Source: CAIZWU01 sp942492905 (GTDB lineage Bacteria; Verrucomicrobiota; Verrucomicrobiia; Verrucomicrobiales; V1-33). Taken from it: a stretch of 64,000 nucleotides of DNA. The stretch is from the NCBI GenBank assembly GCA_942492905.1, contig OW818657.1:1488001-1552000 (forward strand), given 5' to 3'. The notes below the pieces were generated by a model. It had not been told where the DNA came from, ran no database searches, and was given only the letters and a program-made list of their open reading frames with translations. Shown piece after piece: positions 1 through 9,110 of the stretch (positions are counted from its first letter, which is position 1; every line of letters begins with the position of its first letter). A program made the position numbers and the translations under genes.

Positions 1-1704
1 CGAAACCGGATCAACCGGGAGCGGATCACCGGAAATGAGAATGGCAAAACGTTGCGTCCAGGCGCTGCCCTGCGCGTCGGTGACGGTGAAATCAAACATG
101 GCCCGGCCCGTGGCGTTGGCGGGCGGGACGAAGTGAGCCTGCGAGCCGCCCGGGCCTGAAAGCGTGACCGCACCCCCGGCGATGTTGGAGACGGTGAAAA
201 CGGGACTGCTGGCAAAACCTTTGGTGTACCGGCCCAGGTCGATGTCGAGCGCGTTGTCTTTGAGCACGGCGCGATGAGGGATCGCCATGTAGTGCAGGTA
301 TTCCTCCAGCTGGGTGTAGCCGGCGGGAGTGCCGGGCGGGAAATAGGTGAGGCCGGTCACCAGACCGCCGGAATTGGGCATCACCGTATTGTTGTTGGCG
401 GCGGTGTGGCTATAGCCGACGGATTTTTCCCAATAATCGGGCATGCCGTCCTGATCGGTGTCGGCCGGTGCCGGGCTGGAGATCAGGGTGCCGAACCCGC
501 CATTGGTGGCGCCGGAGCCCCCAAGGGACCCATAGGTGATGCGGTGGCGGCGCTGGGTGACGAGGTTATTTGTCAGGATGGTGTTAAGTTCGTCCCGGAG
601 CGCGCGGTTCGGATTTGCATCGAGCCGCAGCGGGCCGCAGGCGGAAACGATTTTTTTGTAGGCGAGCAAGGCGTTGGCGTCTTCGGTCACCGGGGTGCCG
701 GCGGTGCGGGCGACCGGGCTGGCGAGCAGGTTTACATTCGCCAGGCTGCTGCCAAGAAGACTGCTGCCGCGGTCGGTGCCGTCGAGGATTCCATCCTTGT
801 CGCTGTCGTAAAGGTTGTTGCTGACAAACACGGAGAAGTTCGGATTTCCATTGCTGTCCTTGCTGGCGCTGGCAAAAGGGCTTCCCGAGGACGAACTGGC
901 GATGAAGTAATTGCCCACCACATTGGTTTTCCAATTGGCCGGAGTCTGCGAATCCCCCAGGATGAAGCCAATGTCCCAGTCGAAGGTGACGTTGTTCACC
1001 CAGTCCAGCAGACCGTCGGGCCGCGCCTTGGGATTGCGGGTGTGATTGTGGGCCCAGAGCGAATGGTGGACGGTGGCGCGGTTCACATCCCAGAGTCCGC
1101 CGGCCGAGTGACTGGCCAGACCCCAGGCGTTGTTGGACCATTGGAAGGTCAGATTGTCGGGCGGGGTGTTGAAGCTGGAGAAATTTTCGTCGTGGGCGAA
1201 CATCGCGTCGCAGTGGTCGAACATCGTGTTGGTCGCGGTGCTGTCGATGTCGATTGCGTCGCCTGAGCGCCCGTCGCGGAAGCGGATGAAGCGGAATACG
1301 TTGTTATTGCCGGAGACGCGGAAGGTTTCGTTTTTCAGCCCGAAGCCATCGCCCGGCGCGGTCTGGCCGGCGACGGTGATTTTGTTGGCGGTCACCCGCA
1401 ACGTGCTGGAAATGGTAGTGTAGCCGCTCACGTCGAAAACGATGGTGCGGCCCGCCGCGGGGACGCCGGTAGTGAGTCCGTAGGCGAACGATCCGGCTCC
1501 CGAGCCGTTGGTATTGGTGACGTGATAGACGTCGCCACCGCGGCCCCCGGTGGCATGGGCGGCAAAGCCTTCCGCCCCGGGGAAGGCGGGAATCTGGGCG
1601 TGGAGCAGAGCAGGGGGCAGGAGGGCGATTCCGAAAACCAAAGAACGGACCACCGCCGGTGGGGGCAAGTCTGACTGGATTTTTGCAGGCGGGCGCGGCG
1701 TCAT
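1..1704 (-). CDS. Pectate lyase-like secreted protein (PL1 type), 3' end cut by window edge
   Basis: The frame is open for 568 codons and leaves the window without a stop. After a hydrophobic signal-like stretch (about residues 19-36) comes FPGAEGFAAHATGGRGG followed by VYHVTNTNGSGAGSF, the usual opening of polysaccharide lyase family 1 pectate lyases. Beta-helix rungs follow (VFDVSG, ITVAGQTAPGDG, NVFRFIRFRDG), then DTDQDGMPDYWE, a calcium-binding thrombospondin-type linker often found in secreted verrucomicrobial proteins. The family cleaves polygalacturonate by beta-elimination; that activity is inferred here. The ATG at 1704 gives an unusually polar lead of about 17 residues before the signal sequence. 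A GTG at 1653 is a reasonable alternative start, because the lead overlaps a short sequence that recurs at 59304-59325. No strong ribosome site is visible. Confidence 0.8.
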   Translation of the reverse strand, partial: MTPRPPAKIQSDLPPPAVVRSLVFGIALLPPALLHAQIPAFPGAEGFAAHATGGRGGDVYHVTNTNGSGAGSFAYGLTTGVPAAGRTIVFDVSGYTTISSTLRVTANKITVAGQTAPGDGFGLKNETFRVSGNNNVFRFIRFRDGRSGDAIDIDSTATNTMFDHCDAMFAHDENFSSFNTPPDNLTFQWSNNAWGLASHSAGGLWDVNRATVHHSLWAHNHTRNPKARPDGLLDWVNNVTFDWDIGFILGDSQTPANWKTNVVGNYFIASSSSGSPFASASKDSNGNPNFSVFVSNNLYDSDKDGILDGTDRGSSLLGSSLANVNLLASPVARTAGTPVTEDANALLAYKKIVSACGPLRLDANPNRALRDELNTILTNNLVTQRRHRITYGSLGGSGATNGGFGTLISSPAPADTDQDGMPDYWEKSVGYSHTAANNNTVMPNSGGLVTGLTYFPPGTPAGYTQLEEYLHYMAIPHRAVLKDNALDIDLGRYTKGFASSPVFTVSNIAGGAVTLSGPGGSQAHFVPPANATGRAMFDFTVTDAQGSAWTQRFAILISGDPLPVDPVS

Positions 1705-1900
1705 GGGCAGGATAGGAAAAGGAAAGCCTGGAACAAACCCGGCGGGCAGAGTGATCCCGGAAAGCAGGATCATTGCTCGCGAGCATGACGTTCCCTCCCG
1801 GCTTGCCAAGACTATTTTGGCTACCGCATTCGGGGTAGGGGGTGGCAATGGAGTCGTCCGGGGGAGATCTCCTGCTTGGTGCCACTTCGCTTCCGGGGGC

Positions 1901-3790
1901 TTACCGTGGAGCGGCCCCTTCCCTCACCCGGTAGAAGCGCCGCGGTCCGTCAAAGGCAGCGGAGTAACTTTGCGAAGAAGTCGTGGCGAGGTCGTTCCAG
2001 ATGCCGGTGAGCGAGTTGGAAGTCTGAATGCGGAAGGGTGCGGTTCCTCCGGTCCACTGCAGGGACACGCCGGTAACCAAGGGGCTCACGAGGAAAGCGC
2101 TCAAGGGCGGGGGTGGGGTGAGGGTGGCCAAAGTGCTGGAAAAGGAAGTGGTCACTCGCTCGCTGGTCGGCAGTTGGTAACTGGCGGTCAACGTGACCAC
2201 CCCGAGTTCGGCATTAGTCAGGCCCAGCGCCGCGACATTCACGCGGAACGCTCCGGGGGCGGCATCGAGGTCGAGAGGTCCATCCAGCACAAAACTGGTG
2301 AGGCGGAAGCGGCCCTGGGGCGCGGCGGGGTCCAGATAGAGCCCCGACGCATCGGCCAGATAAACCTCGATCAGGGGAGCCGGCAGGCCTGCCGCCGCCA
2401 CTGGGGCGGTGCCTTCCAGAACGGTGGTCGTCGAGCCGCTGCCCAGGGTGACCGCCGGGTTGAAGGGATCCAGCATCACGTCGGCATAGACGCGGTCCGG
2501 TGCCACCGCCGCCCCAGGGTCCAGCGGGATGCCTCCGGCATTGCCGATGAGTTCATTGCCCTGCAGGCTGATTCTCGCCGGGGTGCTGCCACCGTCATTG
2601 TTGTTGCCATGCCATGAAATGAAGGCAAGGCCCAGACCGCTGATGTGATTGGCTTCTGCGGCATCTCCGGTGCCGTTCAGGTCTGATCCGATCCGCATGC
2701 TGCTGTCCTTGCGCACCGCCATCAGGCTCTGTCCTGAGCTGGAAAAGAGAGGGAATCTGTCAAGGCCGACCCCCACCGAATTACCGGCAAAGATCACGCC
2801 CGGGGCGGAACGCCAGAATTCCACAAATACGTCATAGACGACCGGGCCGAACAGGTTGCCCTCGTCCCCATCGCTCACCCCATTGCCATCCGTGCCGATG
2901 CGCATTTCCGTGCCGTCGCCATTTTCCATCGCTTCCATGGTCCCGTCCTCCAACACCAGTCCCTGGGTTTCAGGCCGCAGGACGGAGCCATCCGGCAGAA
3001 AATTGAACCAGTTCCCGGAGACGGTCACCCGGGGGGTCTGGAGATGCACTGCCAGACGCTGCGCCACCGAAATATTGAATTCGCCAGGGTCGCCGGTGCC
3101 GTCTCCATCGGTGCCGAAGATCAGGCCTTCGGAACTGGAATCGTCGCTCCACTTGAAGGAAGCCACGGCGCTGCGGGCGCCATACACCCCGGGCACCACG
3201 CCGGCACTGTCCGGAGCCCAACTGCCCACGCCGGGATCGATCCCGAACCAGCAGCCCTGCACTTTGACCCCGGTGGAGGCTTTGATCAGGGCAATGTTGT
3301 AGACGGAAGCATCAGTGTCGCTGCCGGTCCCGGCCACTCCAATGAAGGCCAGCCCGCGGATCCTGGCATTGACCGCGTCGAGCAGGCCGAGGATGCAGCT
3401 CTCGCTGAGGCCAAAGCCGGGATAATCGATCACGGTGCGGCGCTCGCCTTCCACTGCGGTTCGGCTGTCCAGCACAATCCGCAGTGACGCGTTATTGGGC
3501 TGACGCAGTCCGGCGGTGTTGGGGCTGGCTCCCGGCTGGGAATATCCATTGATCGTCACTCCGGATTTTTCGATCAGCGGATAGCCTCCCGGCGGAGTGA
3601 GGAGATAGTGCGGTCCTGCGCCGGGAATGTTGAAACTGATGGTTTCATTGTCCGCCAGGTTGGTCAGCGCCTCCAGAAAGGACGTCTGGCCGTCCCCGGC
3701 CGTGCTGCTGTTATCAGCCGTAGTGACCACGGCGGCCTGGAGCGGCCAGCCAACCAGAGTGAGAGCGGTGAGGGCGAAGGCTATTTTCAT
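1901..3790 (-). CDS. Secreted right-handed beta-helix protein
   Basis: A protein of 629 residues starting at the ATG at 3790, chosen because it begins directly with a signal peptide (MKIAFALTALTLVGWPLQAA); the frame stays open about 160 bases further upstream. The body contains repeated short beta-strand turns, such as YNIALIKASTGVKVQGCWFG and ARISLQGNELIGNAGG, typical of parallel beta-helix proteins with CSLREAI-like or choice-of-anchor surface domains. The extreme C-terminus (IQTSNSLTGIWNDL...RRFYRVREG) matches the short terminal domain shared by many secreted verrucomicrobial proteins, including those ending at 16598 and 43523 here. It is probably exported or surface bound. No catalytic motif was recognised and the substrate is unknown. 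Confidence 0.75.
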   Translation of the reverse strand: MKIAFALTALTLVGWPLQAAVVTTADNSSTAGDGQTSFLEALTNLADNETISFNIPGAGPHYLLTPPGGYPLIEKSGVTINGYSQPGASPNTAGLRQPNNASLRIVLDSRTAVEGERRTVIDYPGFGLSESCILGLLDAVNARIRGLAFIGVAGTGSDTDASVYNIALIKASTGVKVQGCWFGIDPGVGSWAPDSAGVVPGVYGARSAVASFKWSDDSSSEGLIFGTDGDGTGDPGEFNISVAQRLAVHLQTPRVTVSGNWFNFLPDGSVLRPETQGLVLEDGTMEAMENGDGTEMRIGTDGNGVSDGDEGNLFGPVVYDVFVEFWRSAPGVIFAGNSVGVGLDRFPLFSSSGQSLMAVRKDSSMRIGSDLNGTGDAAEANHISGLGLAFISWHGNNNDGGSTPARISLQGNELIGNAGGIPLDPGAAVAPDRVYADVMLDPFNPAVTLGSGSTTTVLEGTAPVAAAGLPAPLIEVYLADASGLYLDPAAPQGRFRLTSFVLDGPLDLDAAPGAFRVNVAALGLTNAELGVVTLTASYQLPTSERVTTSFSSTLATLTPPPPLSAFLVSPLVTGVSLQWTGGTAPFRIQTSNSLTGIWNDLATTSSQSYSAAFDGPRRFYRVREGAAPR

Positions 3791-4129
3791 AAGGTGGCCT
3801 ACCCATGTCAGGAACGGGCCCCTCTTGTCCAGAAACAAATCCAAGGGACTGCCGTCCTGGCGGATTTTGTGAAGCAGTGATCGGATGGGTACTGCACTTT
3901 GCTGCTCCCATCCTGCGTGGTGGGTGGCGCTGTCGCGTTGGAACGCAGCCACTTATCACTTCCCCAATCGTCAGGATTGGGGTCGCTCGATAAATGATAG
4001 AACTGCCAAAATTGTCACTTCACAGCAGTTTGAACTCTGCTTTTTCCTTCAGATTCCAGAAGGCATGGACCAGCCGAAGCAGGCATAGAGGTCCTCCTTG
4101 GCTTATTTGGCCCCATTTCAATCCGCGGG
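3791..4129. other. Intergenic region with one compact hairpin
   Basis: No credible gene is visible in these 339 bases. The clearest structure is a perfect 8-bp hairpin at 3962-3982 (CCCCAATC, 5-base loop, GATTGGGG), about 170 bases upstream of the beta-helix gene start. It lacks a T-run on either strand, so it is not a simple terminator. A weak GCAG/CTGC hairpin followed by T residues lies near 4025-4050. Confidence 0.5.
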
Positions 4130-5065
4130 CTACTCCGCCCCGGGTTCCCTGAAACCAAAGATCCGGCAGATCCTGGTGGCGATTTCCAAGGTGGTATCGA
4201 GCGGGGAGACGGGGATGTTGACGAAGGCGGTCTCGCGTTTGAACCAGGTGTGTTGGCGTTTGGCGTAATTGCGGGTGGTTTGCTGGATGGAGGCCACGGC
4301 TTCCTGGAGGGAGGTGGCTTCGTCGGCGACCGCGCGGAAGTCCCAGAGGCCAATGGCTTTGGAGGCGGTGTTGGAGAGTTCGTCCTCGTTCAGGGCAGCG
4401 ACTTCGGCGACGACGCCGGCGGTGACCATGGCGTGGGTGCGGGCATTGATCCGTTCGTAAATCAGGTCGCGGGGCAGGTCGAGAAACACGCCGCGGACAC
4501 CGGAGCGGGGCATGGCCCAGGATTGTTTCAACTCCGAGGCCGGCTGGCCGGTGAGGAGGCAGATTTCCAGGGCGCGGGTGACGTGGCGGGGGTTCTGCAG
4601 GTTGAGCTGGGCGGCGGAACCGGGGTCAAGGGCCATCAGACGGTCAGCCAATTCGTCCGGGCTGAGCAGTTCGAGCTGGCGGCGGAGTTCGGGGTCGCCG
4701 GGGGGCAGAGGAGCGAGACCGTGGGTGAGGGCTTTGATATAGAGACCGGACCCGCCGACCACGAGGGGAAGTTTGTGGCGGGACTGGACTTCCGCGATGG
4801 CGGCAAGGGCGGCGCGTTCGAATTTACCGGCGTCCATTTCATCGGTCACCGGGACGGTGCCATACAAATGATGCGGCACGCGGGCGAGGTCTTCCGCTGT
4901 GGGCTGGGCAGTGAGGATCGGGATTTTCTGGTAAACCTGATAGGCATCGGCGCAGATGATCTCGCCACCGGTGGCTTCGGCGATGAGCAGGGCGACGGCG
5001 CTTTTTCCGCAACCGGTGGGACCGGTGAGATAAAGAGGAAGCGGAGGTTTGGGTTTGGCGGGCAT
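4130..5065 (-). CDS. miaA: tRNA dimethylallyltransferase MiaA
   Basis: MiaA transfers a dimethylallyl group to N6 of A37 in tRNAs that read UNN codons. The protein of 311 residues has the P-loop GPTGCGKS at about residues 15-22. It also has the substrate-loop variant DAYQVYQK (where many family members have DSxQVY), the GGSGLYIKAL segment, and a C-terminal ATRNYAKRQHTWFKRE stretch typical of the family (usually ...T.R.YAKRQ.TWFR). The ATG at 5065 puts the P-loop at the usual distance from the N-terminus. The frame is open to 5179, but the extension crosses a terminator hairpin and is not conserved in type. The gene lies downstream of the RRM gene on the same strand, and the terminator between them suggests separate or attenuated transcription. 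Confidence 0.93.
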   Translation of the reverse strand: MPAKPKPPLPLYLTGPTGCGKSAVALLIAEATGGEIICADAYQVYQKIPILTAQPTAEDLARVPHHLYGTVPVTDEMDAGKFERAALAAIAEVQSRHKLPLVVGGSGLYIKALTHGLAPLPPGDPELRRQLELLSPDELADRLMALDPGSAAQLNLQNPRHVTRALEICLLTGQPASELKQSWAMPRSGVRGVFLDLPRDLIYERINARTHAMVTAGVVAEVAALNEDELSNTASKAIGLWDFRAVADEATSLQEAVASIQQTTRNYAKRQHTWFKRETAFVNIPVSPLDTTLEIATRICRIFGFREPGAE

Positions 5066-5115
5066 GGGGGAGACAAGTTTCAGCGGCGAACGGGGAACGT
5101 CCAACGCCAAACATG

Positions 5116-5152
5116 AAAAATCCCAGATCAGACCGCGGGGCCTGACCTGGGA
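5116..5152 (-). terminator. Rho-independent terminator between the RRM gene and miaA
   Basis: On the minus strand an 11-bp stem (TCCCAGGTCAG pairing with CTGATCTGGGA, one G-U) encloses a GC-rich 10-base loop and is followed directly by TTTTT (5116-5120). It lies 28 bases after the RRM gene stop and about 50 bases before the miaA start. Confidence 0.8.
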
Positions 5153-5179
5153 AGGAGTGAATTCGGGTGCCGTTAACAA

Positions 5180-5890
5180 CTAGCGGCGTTCCCGGCGGTC
5201 GCCGTCCTCGCGGAACTGGCCGGGAGCACGGGCGGGGCCGATTTCGAGGCGGCGGCCCATATAGTCCTTGCCGTGGAGTTCAGTGACGGCGCGTTTGGCT
5301 TCGTCAGTGGTGAGCATCTGGATGAAGGCGAATCCTTTGCTGCGGTGGGTGTCGCGGTGATACACCACTTCCACGGACTGCACCTGGCCGACGCCGTTGA
5401 AGAGTTCGGTGAGGTCGCTCTCGGCGGCTTCGTAGCTCAAATTCCCCACATGGAGGCGGGGACCGGTGACGGCATCGGGATTGGCCGGGGCGCTCTGGCG
5501 GGGCTCCCGGGGGGTGCGGGCGGGGCGGTTTTCCCGGGTGGCGCGGTCGCCGCGTTCAGGCCGGGCTCCGGATTTCGGGGTGGCGGACTTGGCGGCCGGG
5601 CCGGATTTGGCGCCGGGTTTCTTTTTCCCGCCGAAGAGGCCAAAGGTCAGGATAGAGGCGATTTTCTGGAACAGGCTGGGCTCCTCGGCGGCGCGGCGGC
5701 GGATGTCGCGTCCGCGGTCGACGGGTTCCCAGTCGCGATGATCTTCGCGGGGGGTGCGGTCGGACTGGGCGCTGCGTTCGGAGCGGTCGGAGTGGTGCGG
5801 GGAGCGGGCGCCGTGGGGGCGGTGGTTGGAGCGGCCTTGTTGGCGTCCGCCGCGGCGTTGGCGGGGATTGGGTTGGTCAGTTTGGGACAT
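5180..5890 (-). CDS. RNA-binding protein with C-terminal RRM and basic low-complexity N-terminus
   Basis: A protein of 236 residues. Residues 144-220 form one RNA recognition motif, with RNP2 as LHVGNL and RNP1 as KGFAFIQM. The first 140 residues are rich in Arg, Gln, Pro and Ser, with a short hydrophobic patch (FQKIASILTFGLFGG, about 74-88). The family includes small bacterial RRM proteins that bind single-stranded RNA, often in cold adaptation; the disordered basic tail probably adds nonspecific RNA affinity. The start at 5890 is the first ATG of the frame. A good terminator follows at 5116-5152, and deoC is divergent across a 406-base gap. The specific RNA targets are unknown. Confidence 0.85.
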   Translation of the reverse strand: MSQTDQPNPRQRRGGRQQGRSNHRPHGARSPHHSDRSERSAQSDRTPREDHRDWEPVDRGRDIRRRAAEEPSLFQKIASILTFGLFGGKKKPGAKSGPAAKSATPKSGARPERGDRATRENRPARTPREPRQSAPANPDAVTGPRLHVGNLSYEAAESDLTELFNGVGQVQSVEVVYHRDTHRSKGFAFIQMLTTDEAKRAVTELHGKDYMGRRLEIGPARAPGQFREDGDRRERR

Positions 5891-6296
5891 GGTGTTTCAG
5901 CGGGGGCACCTGAAAACGGTGCTATCGGGTCATTCGGTCGGGGTAAGGCGGGGCCGCCGGCTCGCGGCAGGGCATGAGCAGCAGGGCTCCGCCAGTGAAG
6001 GTGGACAGAGGGCGTCCCTGCTGGTCGCATCGGGCTCACATCGCCCGGCGGACTGGCAGCGAAGCGCGCCGGGGCGTTTCTCCTATCCACCATAATATTA
6101 AAAGTTTCCGTTGCGTCCGGCAACCGCTCATTTTTGAAACCGGATTCCTGGGAATGCGTCGGCGTCACGGCGGGGTTTCGGCTTGGCTCCGAAGCCCTTC
6201 GAAAGGCCCTTTGGAAACGCAGCGGCAACCTTTTTTGAGGGCGGCCGCGCTGGAAATCCCGGTGGCAGAAGTTCGTCCCGTCCTTTATGGCAATCC
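5891..6296. other. Divergent intergenic region between RRM gene and deoC
   Basis: These 406 bases hold promoters for two divergent genes. The only AT-rich tract, around 6088-6112 (CATAATATTAAAAG), is a plausible -10 region but no good -35 pairs with it convincingly. No small gene was supported here. The deoC frame is open back to 6183, but those codons resemble no DeoC N-terminus. Confidence 0.4.
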
Positions 6297-7226
6297 ATGG
6301 AAATCCTCATCCGCCCTGCTGCCAAATATGGTTCTCCCTTCGGCCTCAGTGCCCCCACGGTGGACAAAGTCATGGTGGAACAGCGGGCGGAGAGTTTTAA
6401 AAAACGCAGCATCAAAAACGAGGCCAAACTGGCTGGACTGAAGCTCGCGGTGTCCATGATGGACCTGACCACCCTGGAAGGCATGGATACGCCGGGGAAA
6501 GTCCGGCATCTTTGCCAAAAGGCCCTCGCGCCGATGGATCCCCGCTTTGGCTGTCCGCGGGTGGCGGCGGTCTGTGTTTACCCGAACTTCGTCAAACTGG
6601 CCAAGGCCCTGGTCGCCGGGTCAGGTGTGAGGGTCGCTTCCGTGGCCACCGCCTTTCCCAGCGGCCAATCCCCGCTGAAGATCAAGTTGGAGGAGGTGAA
6701 ATTCGCGGTGCGCGAGGGCGCGGATGAAATTGATATGGTGATCGACCGCGGGGCTTTCCTCGCGGGGGAATATAGCCGGGTTTATGATGAAATCGCGGCG
6801 GTGCGCGAAGCCTGCGGGGAGGCTCATCTCAAGGTCATTCTCGAAACCGGCGAACTCAAAACCTATGATAATGTCAGGCTCGCCAGCGAAATCGCGATGC
6901 GGGCGGGCGGCCACTTCATCAAGACCAGCACGGGCAAGGTCAACCCCGCGGCCACCCTGCCGGTGACCCTCGTGATGCTGGAGGCCATCCGCGATTATTA
7001 TTACGCCACCGGCGAAATGATCGGGATGAAACCGGCCGGCGGCATCCGCACGTCCAAGGAGGCCCTGCAATATCTGGTAATGGTGAAGGAAACGCTGGGG
7101 GCGGCGTGGCTCAGTCCGGACTGGTTCCGTTTCGGAGCCAGCAGTCTGCTGACGGATGTGAATATGCAGCTCGCCAAAATGACGGACGGGCCCTACCAGC
7201 GGTCCGAGGAGATGAGCCTCGCTTGA
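6297..7226 (+). CDS. deoC: Deoxyribose-phosphate aldolase
   Basis: DeoC cleaves 2-deoxyribose 5-phosphate to glyceraldehyde 3-phosphate and acetaldehyde in deoxynucleoside catabolism. The protein of 309 residues is of the longer DeoC type. The Schiff-base lysine lies in HFIKTSTGK (Lys near residue 209), the second active-site lysine in MKPAGGIRT (near residue 245), and the phosphate and proton-relay region in EIDMVIDRG. The ATG at 6297 was chosen because MEILIRPAAKYG leads directly into the family body; earlier in-frame codons look non-coding. No other deo genes are adjacent, so it appears to be transcribed alone. A secreted protein gene follows 77 bases later. Confidence 0.93.
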   Translation: MEILIRPAAKYGSPFGLSAPTVDKVMVEQRAESFKKRSIKNEAKLAGLKLAVSMMDLTTLEGMDTPGKVRHLCQKALAPMDPRFGCPRVAAVCVYPNFVKLAKALVAGSGVRVASVATAFPSGQSPLKIKLEEVKFAVREGADEIDMVIDRGAFLAGEYSRVYDEIAAVREACGEAHLKVILETGELKTYDNVRLASEIAMRAGGHFIKTSTGKVNPAATLPVTLVMLEAIRDYYYATGEMIGMKPAGGIRTSKEALQYLVMVKETLGAAWLSPDWFRFGASSLLTDVNMQLAKMTDGPYQRSEEMSLA

Positions 7227-7303
7227 GAGGAAAGGTTTTGCGGGTTGACGTGGTGGTGATTGGATGGTTGCATCGGCTATTGTTAGCAGACAATTCCCCC
7301 TCC

Positions 7304-7999
7304 ATGAAAAAGTCCAAACTTCTGTTTTTCGCAGTCAACTGCGCCTTGGCGGCGGCAGCCTCCCAGGCTTCCGCCTCCGTCCTCTTCAATCTCGCCGGAC
7401 CGCAGGTCGCCACCGGCGGCGGCGATGGCGCTTCGATCGTCAATACGGGCAATGATGCCGCGGATTGGATCACGACGGGCGGTTATGATACCGGGTCGGC
7501 CACGGTTCCGCTCTACTTCACCTTCACCATGAACATCACCAACAATGCCGGTGAGACTGGTGGTGGTGGATTTTTCACCGCGCTGCAGCTCTACAAAGCA
7601 GGCGAGCGGTTTGCCGTGGGCAATACCTGGACCAGCCTGAATTGGGGCGGCTTCGGAGGTGGGGACTATGATTTGACGGGAAATCCGGCTTACGTCATCG
7701 GCACGCCTGCCACTTTTGTCATGAAGCTGGATCAGGCGGCCAGCACCGCCACGGTCTGGTTTAATCCCAATCTGACAGTTCTGGAAGGGGCTCAACCTGC
7801 TGGAATCACTACCATCCGGAGCGGTTTGACCACCAATGACGAATTTGACTCGGTCAACATCCGTGCCGGCAACGACGCCGGGTCCACCACCTTCTCGAAT
7901 ATCACCATTCAAAACACCACGCCGTTCGGGGTTCCGGAAACGGGCAGTGCCGTGCTCGCGGGCGTCGCTGCGCTGGGCTTGTTCCGTCGTCGCCGTTAG
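7304..7999 (+). CDS. PEP-CTERM-like exported protein
   Basis: A protein of 231 residues with an N-terminal signal peptide (MKKSKLLFFAVNCALAAAASQASA) and a C-terminus of VPETGSAVLAGVAALGLFRRRR. That C-terminus is a verrucomicrobial variant of the PEP-CTERM sorting signal: a short VPE-type motif, one hydrophobic helix and an Arg cluster. Proteins with this tail are thought to be processed by an exosortase-type system and placed in the envelope or extracellular polymer. The middle is Gly, Thr and Asn rich and predicted beta, with no recognised enzyme motif. A strong terminator follows, so the gene is probably monocistronic. Confidence 0.85.
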   Translation: MKKSKLLFFAVNCALAAAASQASASVLFNLAGPQVATGGGDGASIVNTGNDAADWITTGGYDTGSATVPLYFTFTMNITNNAGETGGGGFFTALQLYKAGERFAVGNTWTSLNWGGFGGGDYDLTGNPAYVIGTPATFVMKLDQAASTATVWFNPNLTVLEGAQPAGITTIRSGLTTNDEFDSVNIRAGNDAGSTTFSNITIQNTTPFGVPETGSAVLAGVAALGLFRRRR

Positions 8000-8020
8000 G
8001 CTCCCTCTCTCATTTCAAGA

Positions 8021-8062
8021 ACGGTGTTCCGGGTTTGGCCCGGAACGCCGTTTTTGTTTTTC
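8021..8062 (+). terminator. Rho-independent terminator
   Basis: A 13-bp stem (ACGGTGTTCCGGG pairing with CCCGGAACGCCGT, one G-U) with a 5-base loop is followed by a run of ten Ts interrupted by a single G. It ends the PEP-CTERM-like gene and its T-run touches the stop codon of the convergent adaptor gene. Confidence 0.9.
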
Positions 8063-9038
8063 AGGGCAGCGCCTTGGAGGGCGCGGCATCCGGCTTTGGC
8101 TCTGAAATCTCGAGATAAACATCCACCTGCTGGCCGACGTAGAGCTGTTGGTGGGCCGGTTTCTCGAGGCTGAAGATGACTTGGAGGACGCGGGTGTCGA
8201 CGCGTTCGGTGCTGTCGCCGGTGAGGGATTTTTTCGGCAGGACGAACGGATCAATGCGGACGAATTTCAGCGGGAAGCGGTTGGCCGCATTGCCTTTGAT
8301 GGAGGCGGTGGCGGCGCGGCCCGGTTCCACCATGGGCGCGTTTTGTTCATCGACATCGGCCCGGATCTGGAGGGTATCGGTGTCGCCCAGAACCATGAGC
8401 GGCTCGGGCGGGTTGGCGTTGGCGTATTCGCCTTCGCGCAGATTGAGCTGGAGGATGCGGCCATCCCGGCTGGCGCGGACGGTGAGGACATCGAGTTCGG
8501 TGCGGGCTTCCCGCAATTGCACGCGGGCGGCTTCCAGGGCGGCGGTGCTGCGGGCGACGCGGGCCTCGGTGGATTGGGCGGCAAACCGGCGGCGCTGGAT
8601 TTCGTCCTCGGTGATGAATTTGGCGGAGCCGGTCCGGTTGACCCGGTTGAGCTGATCCGTGGCTTCCGCCAGGAGGACCTGATCGGCGGCCAGCGAGGCG
8701 GCCTCGACCGCAATCTGGGCTTCGATGGCGGCGGTGCGGGCGATGGCTTCGCGGTCGTCGATCTGGAATAACGGGTCCCCCGCTTTCACGCTGGCCCCGA
8801 CCGTGGCGTGGACCTTGGTGACGAGCCCGGGCTTGGAAGTGGCGACTTTCACATTTTCTCGCGCGGATTCGATGATGCCGGTGGCGGCGATGCTGAATTT
8901 AAAAGGAGAGCGGGCTGGTTCGGCCAAGGGCGGTGGAGCGGCGGGTTTCCCGGCCTGCTGGCGGGAGAGGGTGATGCCTTTGTAGACGCCGAGGCCGGCG
9001 AGCATGATAAGGAATCCGATGAAAAGGCGGTAGAGCAT
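8061..9038 (-). CDS. HlyD/DevB-type periplasmic adaptor of an ABC exporter
   Basis: A protein of 325 residues with an N-terminal membrane anchor (about 5-24), then a biotinyl-lipoyl-like half (GLVTKVHATVGASVKAGDPL), a coiled-coil hairpin rich in Ala, Glu and Arg (about 105-170), and the second half-motif (LRASRDGRILQLNLREGEYA type). It is the last gene of a three-gene minus-strand set, permease then ATPase then adaptor, which is the composition of DevBCA-type exporters known from cyanobacterial glycolipid export. It probably bridges the inner-membrane transporter to the periplasm or an outer-membrane channel. The cargo is not evident, and no TolC-like gene is adjacent. Confidence 0.85.
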   Translation of the reverse strand: MLYRLFIGFLIMLAGLGVYKGITLSRQQAGKPAAPPPLAEPARSPFKFSIAATGIIESARENVKVATSKPGLVTKVHATVGASVKAGDPLFQIDDREAIARTAAIEAQIAVEAASLAADQVLLAEATDQLNRVNRTGSAKFITEDEIQRRRFAAQSTEARVARSTAALEAARVQLREARTELDVLTVRASRDGRILQLNLREGEYANANPPEPLMVLGDTDTLQIRADVDEQNAPMVEPGRAATASIKGNAANRFPLKFVRIDPFVLPKKSLTGDSTERVDTRVLQVIFSLEKPAHQQLYVGQQVDVYLEISEPKPDAAPSKALP

Positions 9039-9110
9039 GGGGCGGGGAAAGGAGAGGAAATGTTGTTGTTTATGAAAGAGGTGCCGTGTCTGGAGGAACC
9101 GGGATAATAA

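Noticed and set aside
3962..3982. CCCCAATC/GATTGGGG hairpin as a terminator
   Set aside because: There is no T-run on either strand and no gene ends close to it; kept only as an unexplained hairpin.
5066..5179. N-terminal extension of miaA up to the RRM gene stop
   Set aside because: It crosses a strong terminator hairpin and places 38 unrelated residues before the P-loop.
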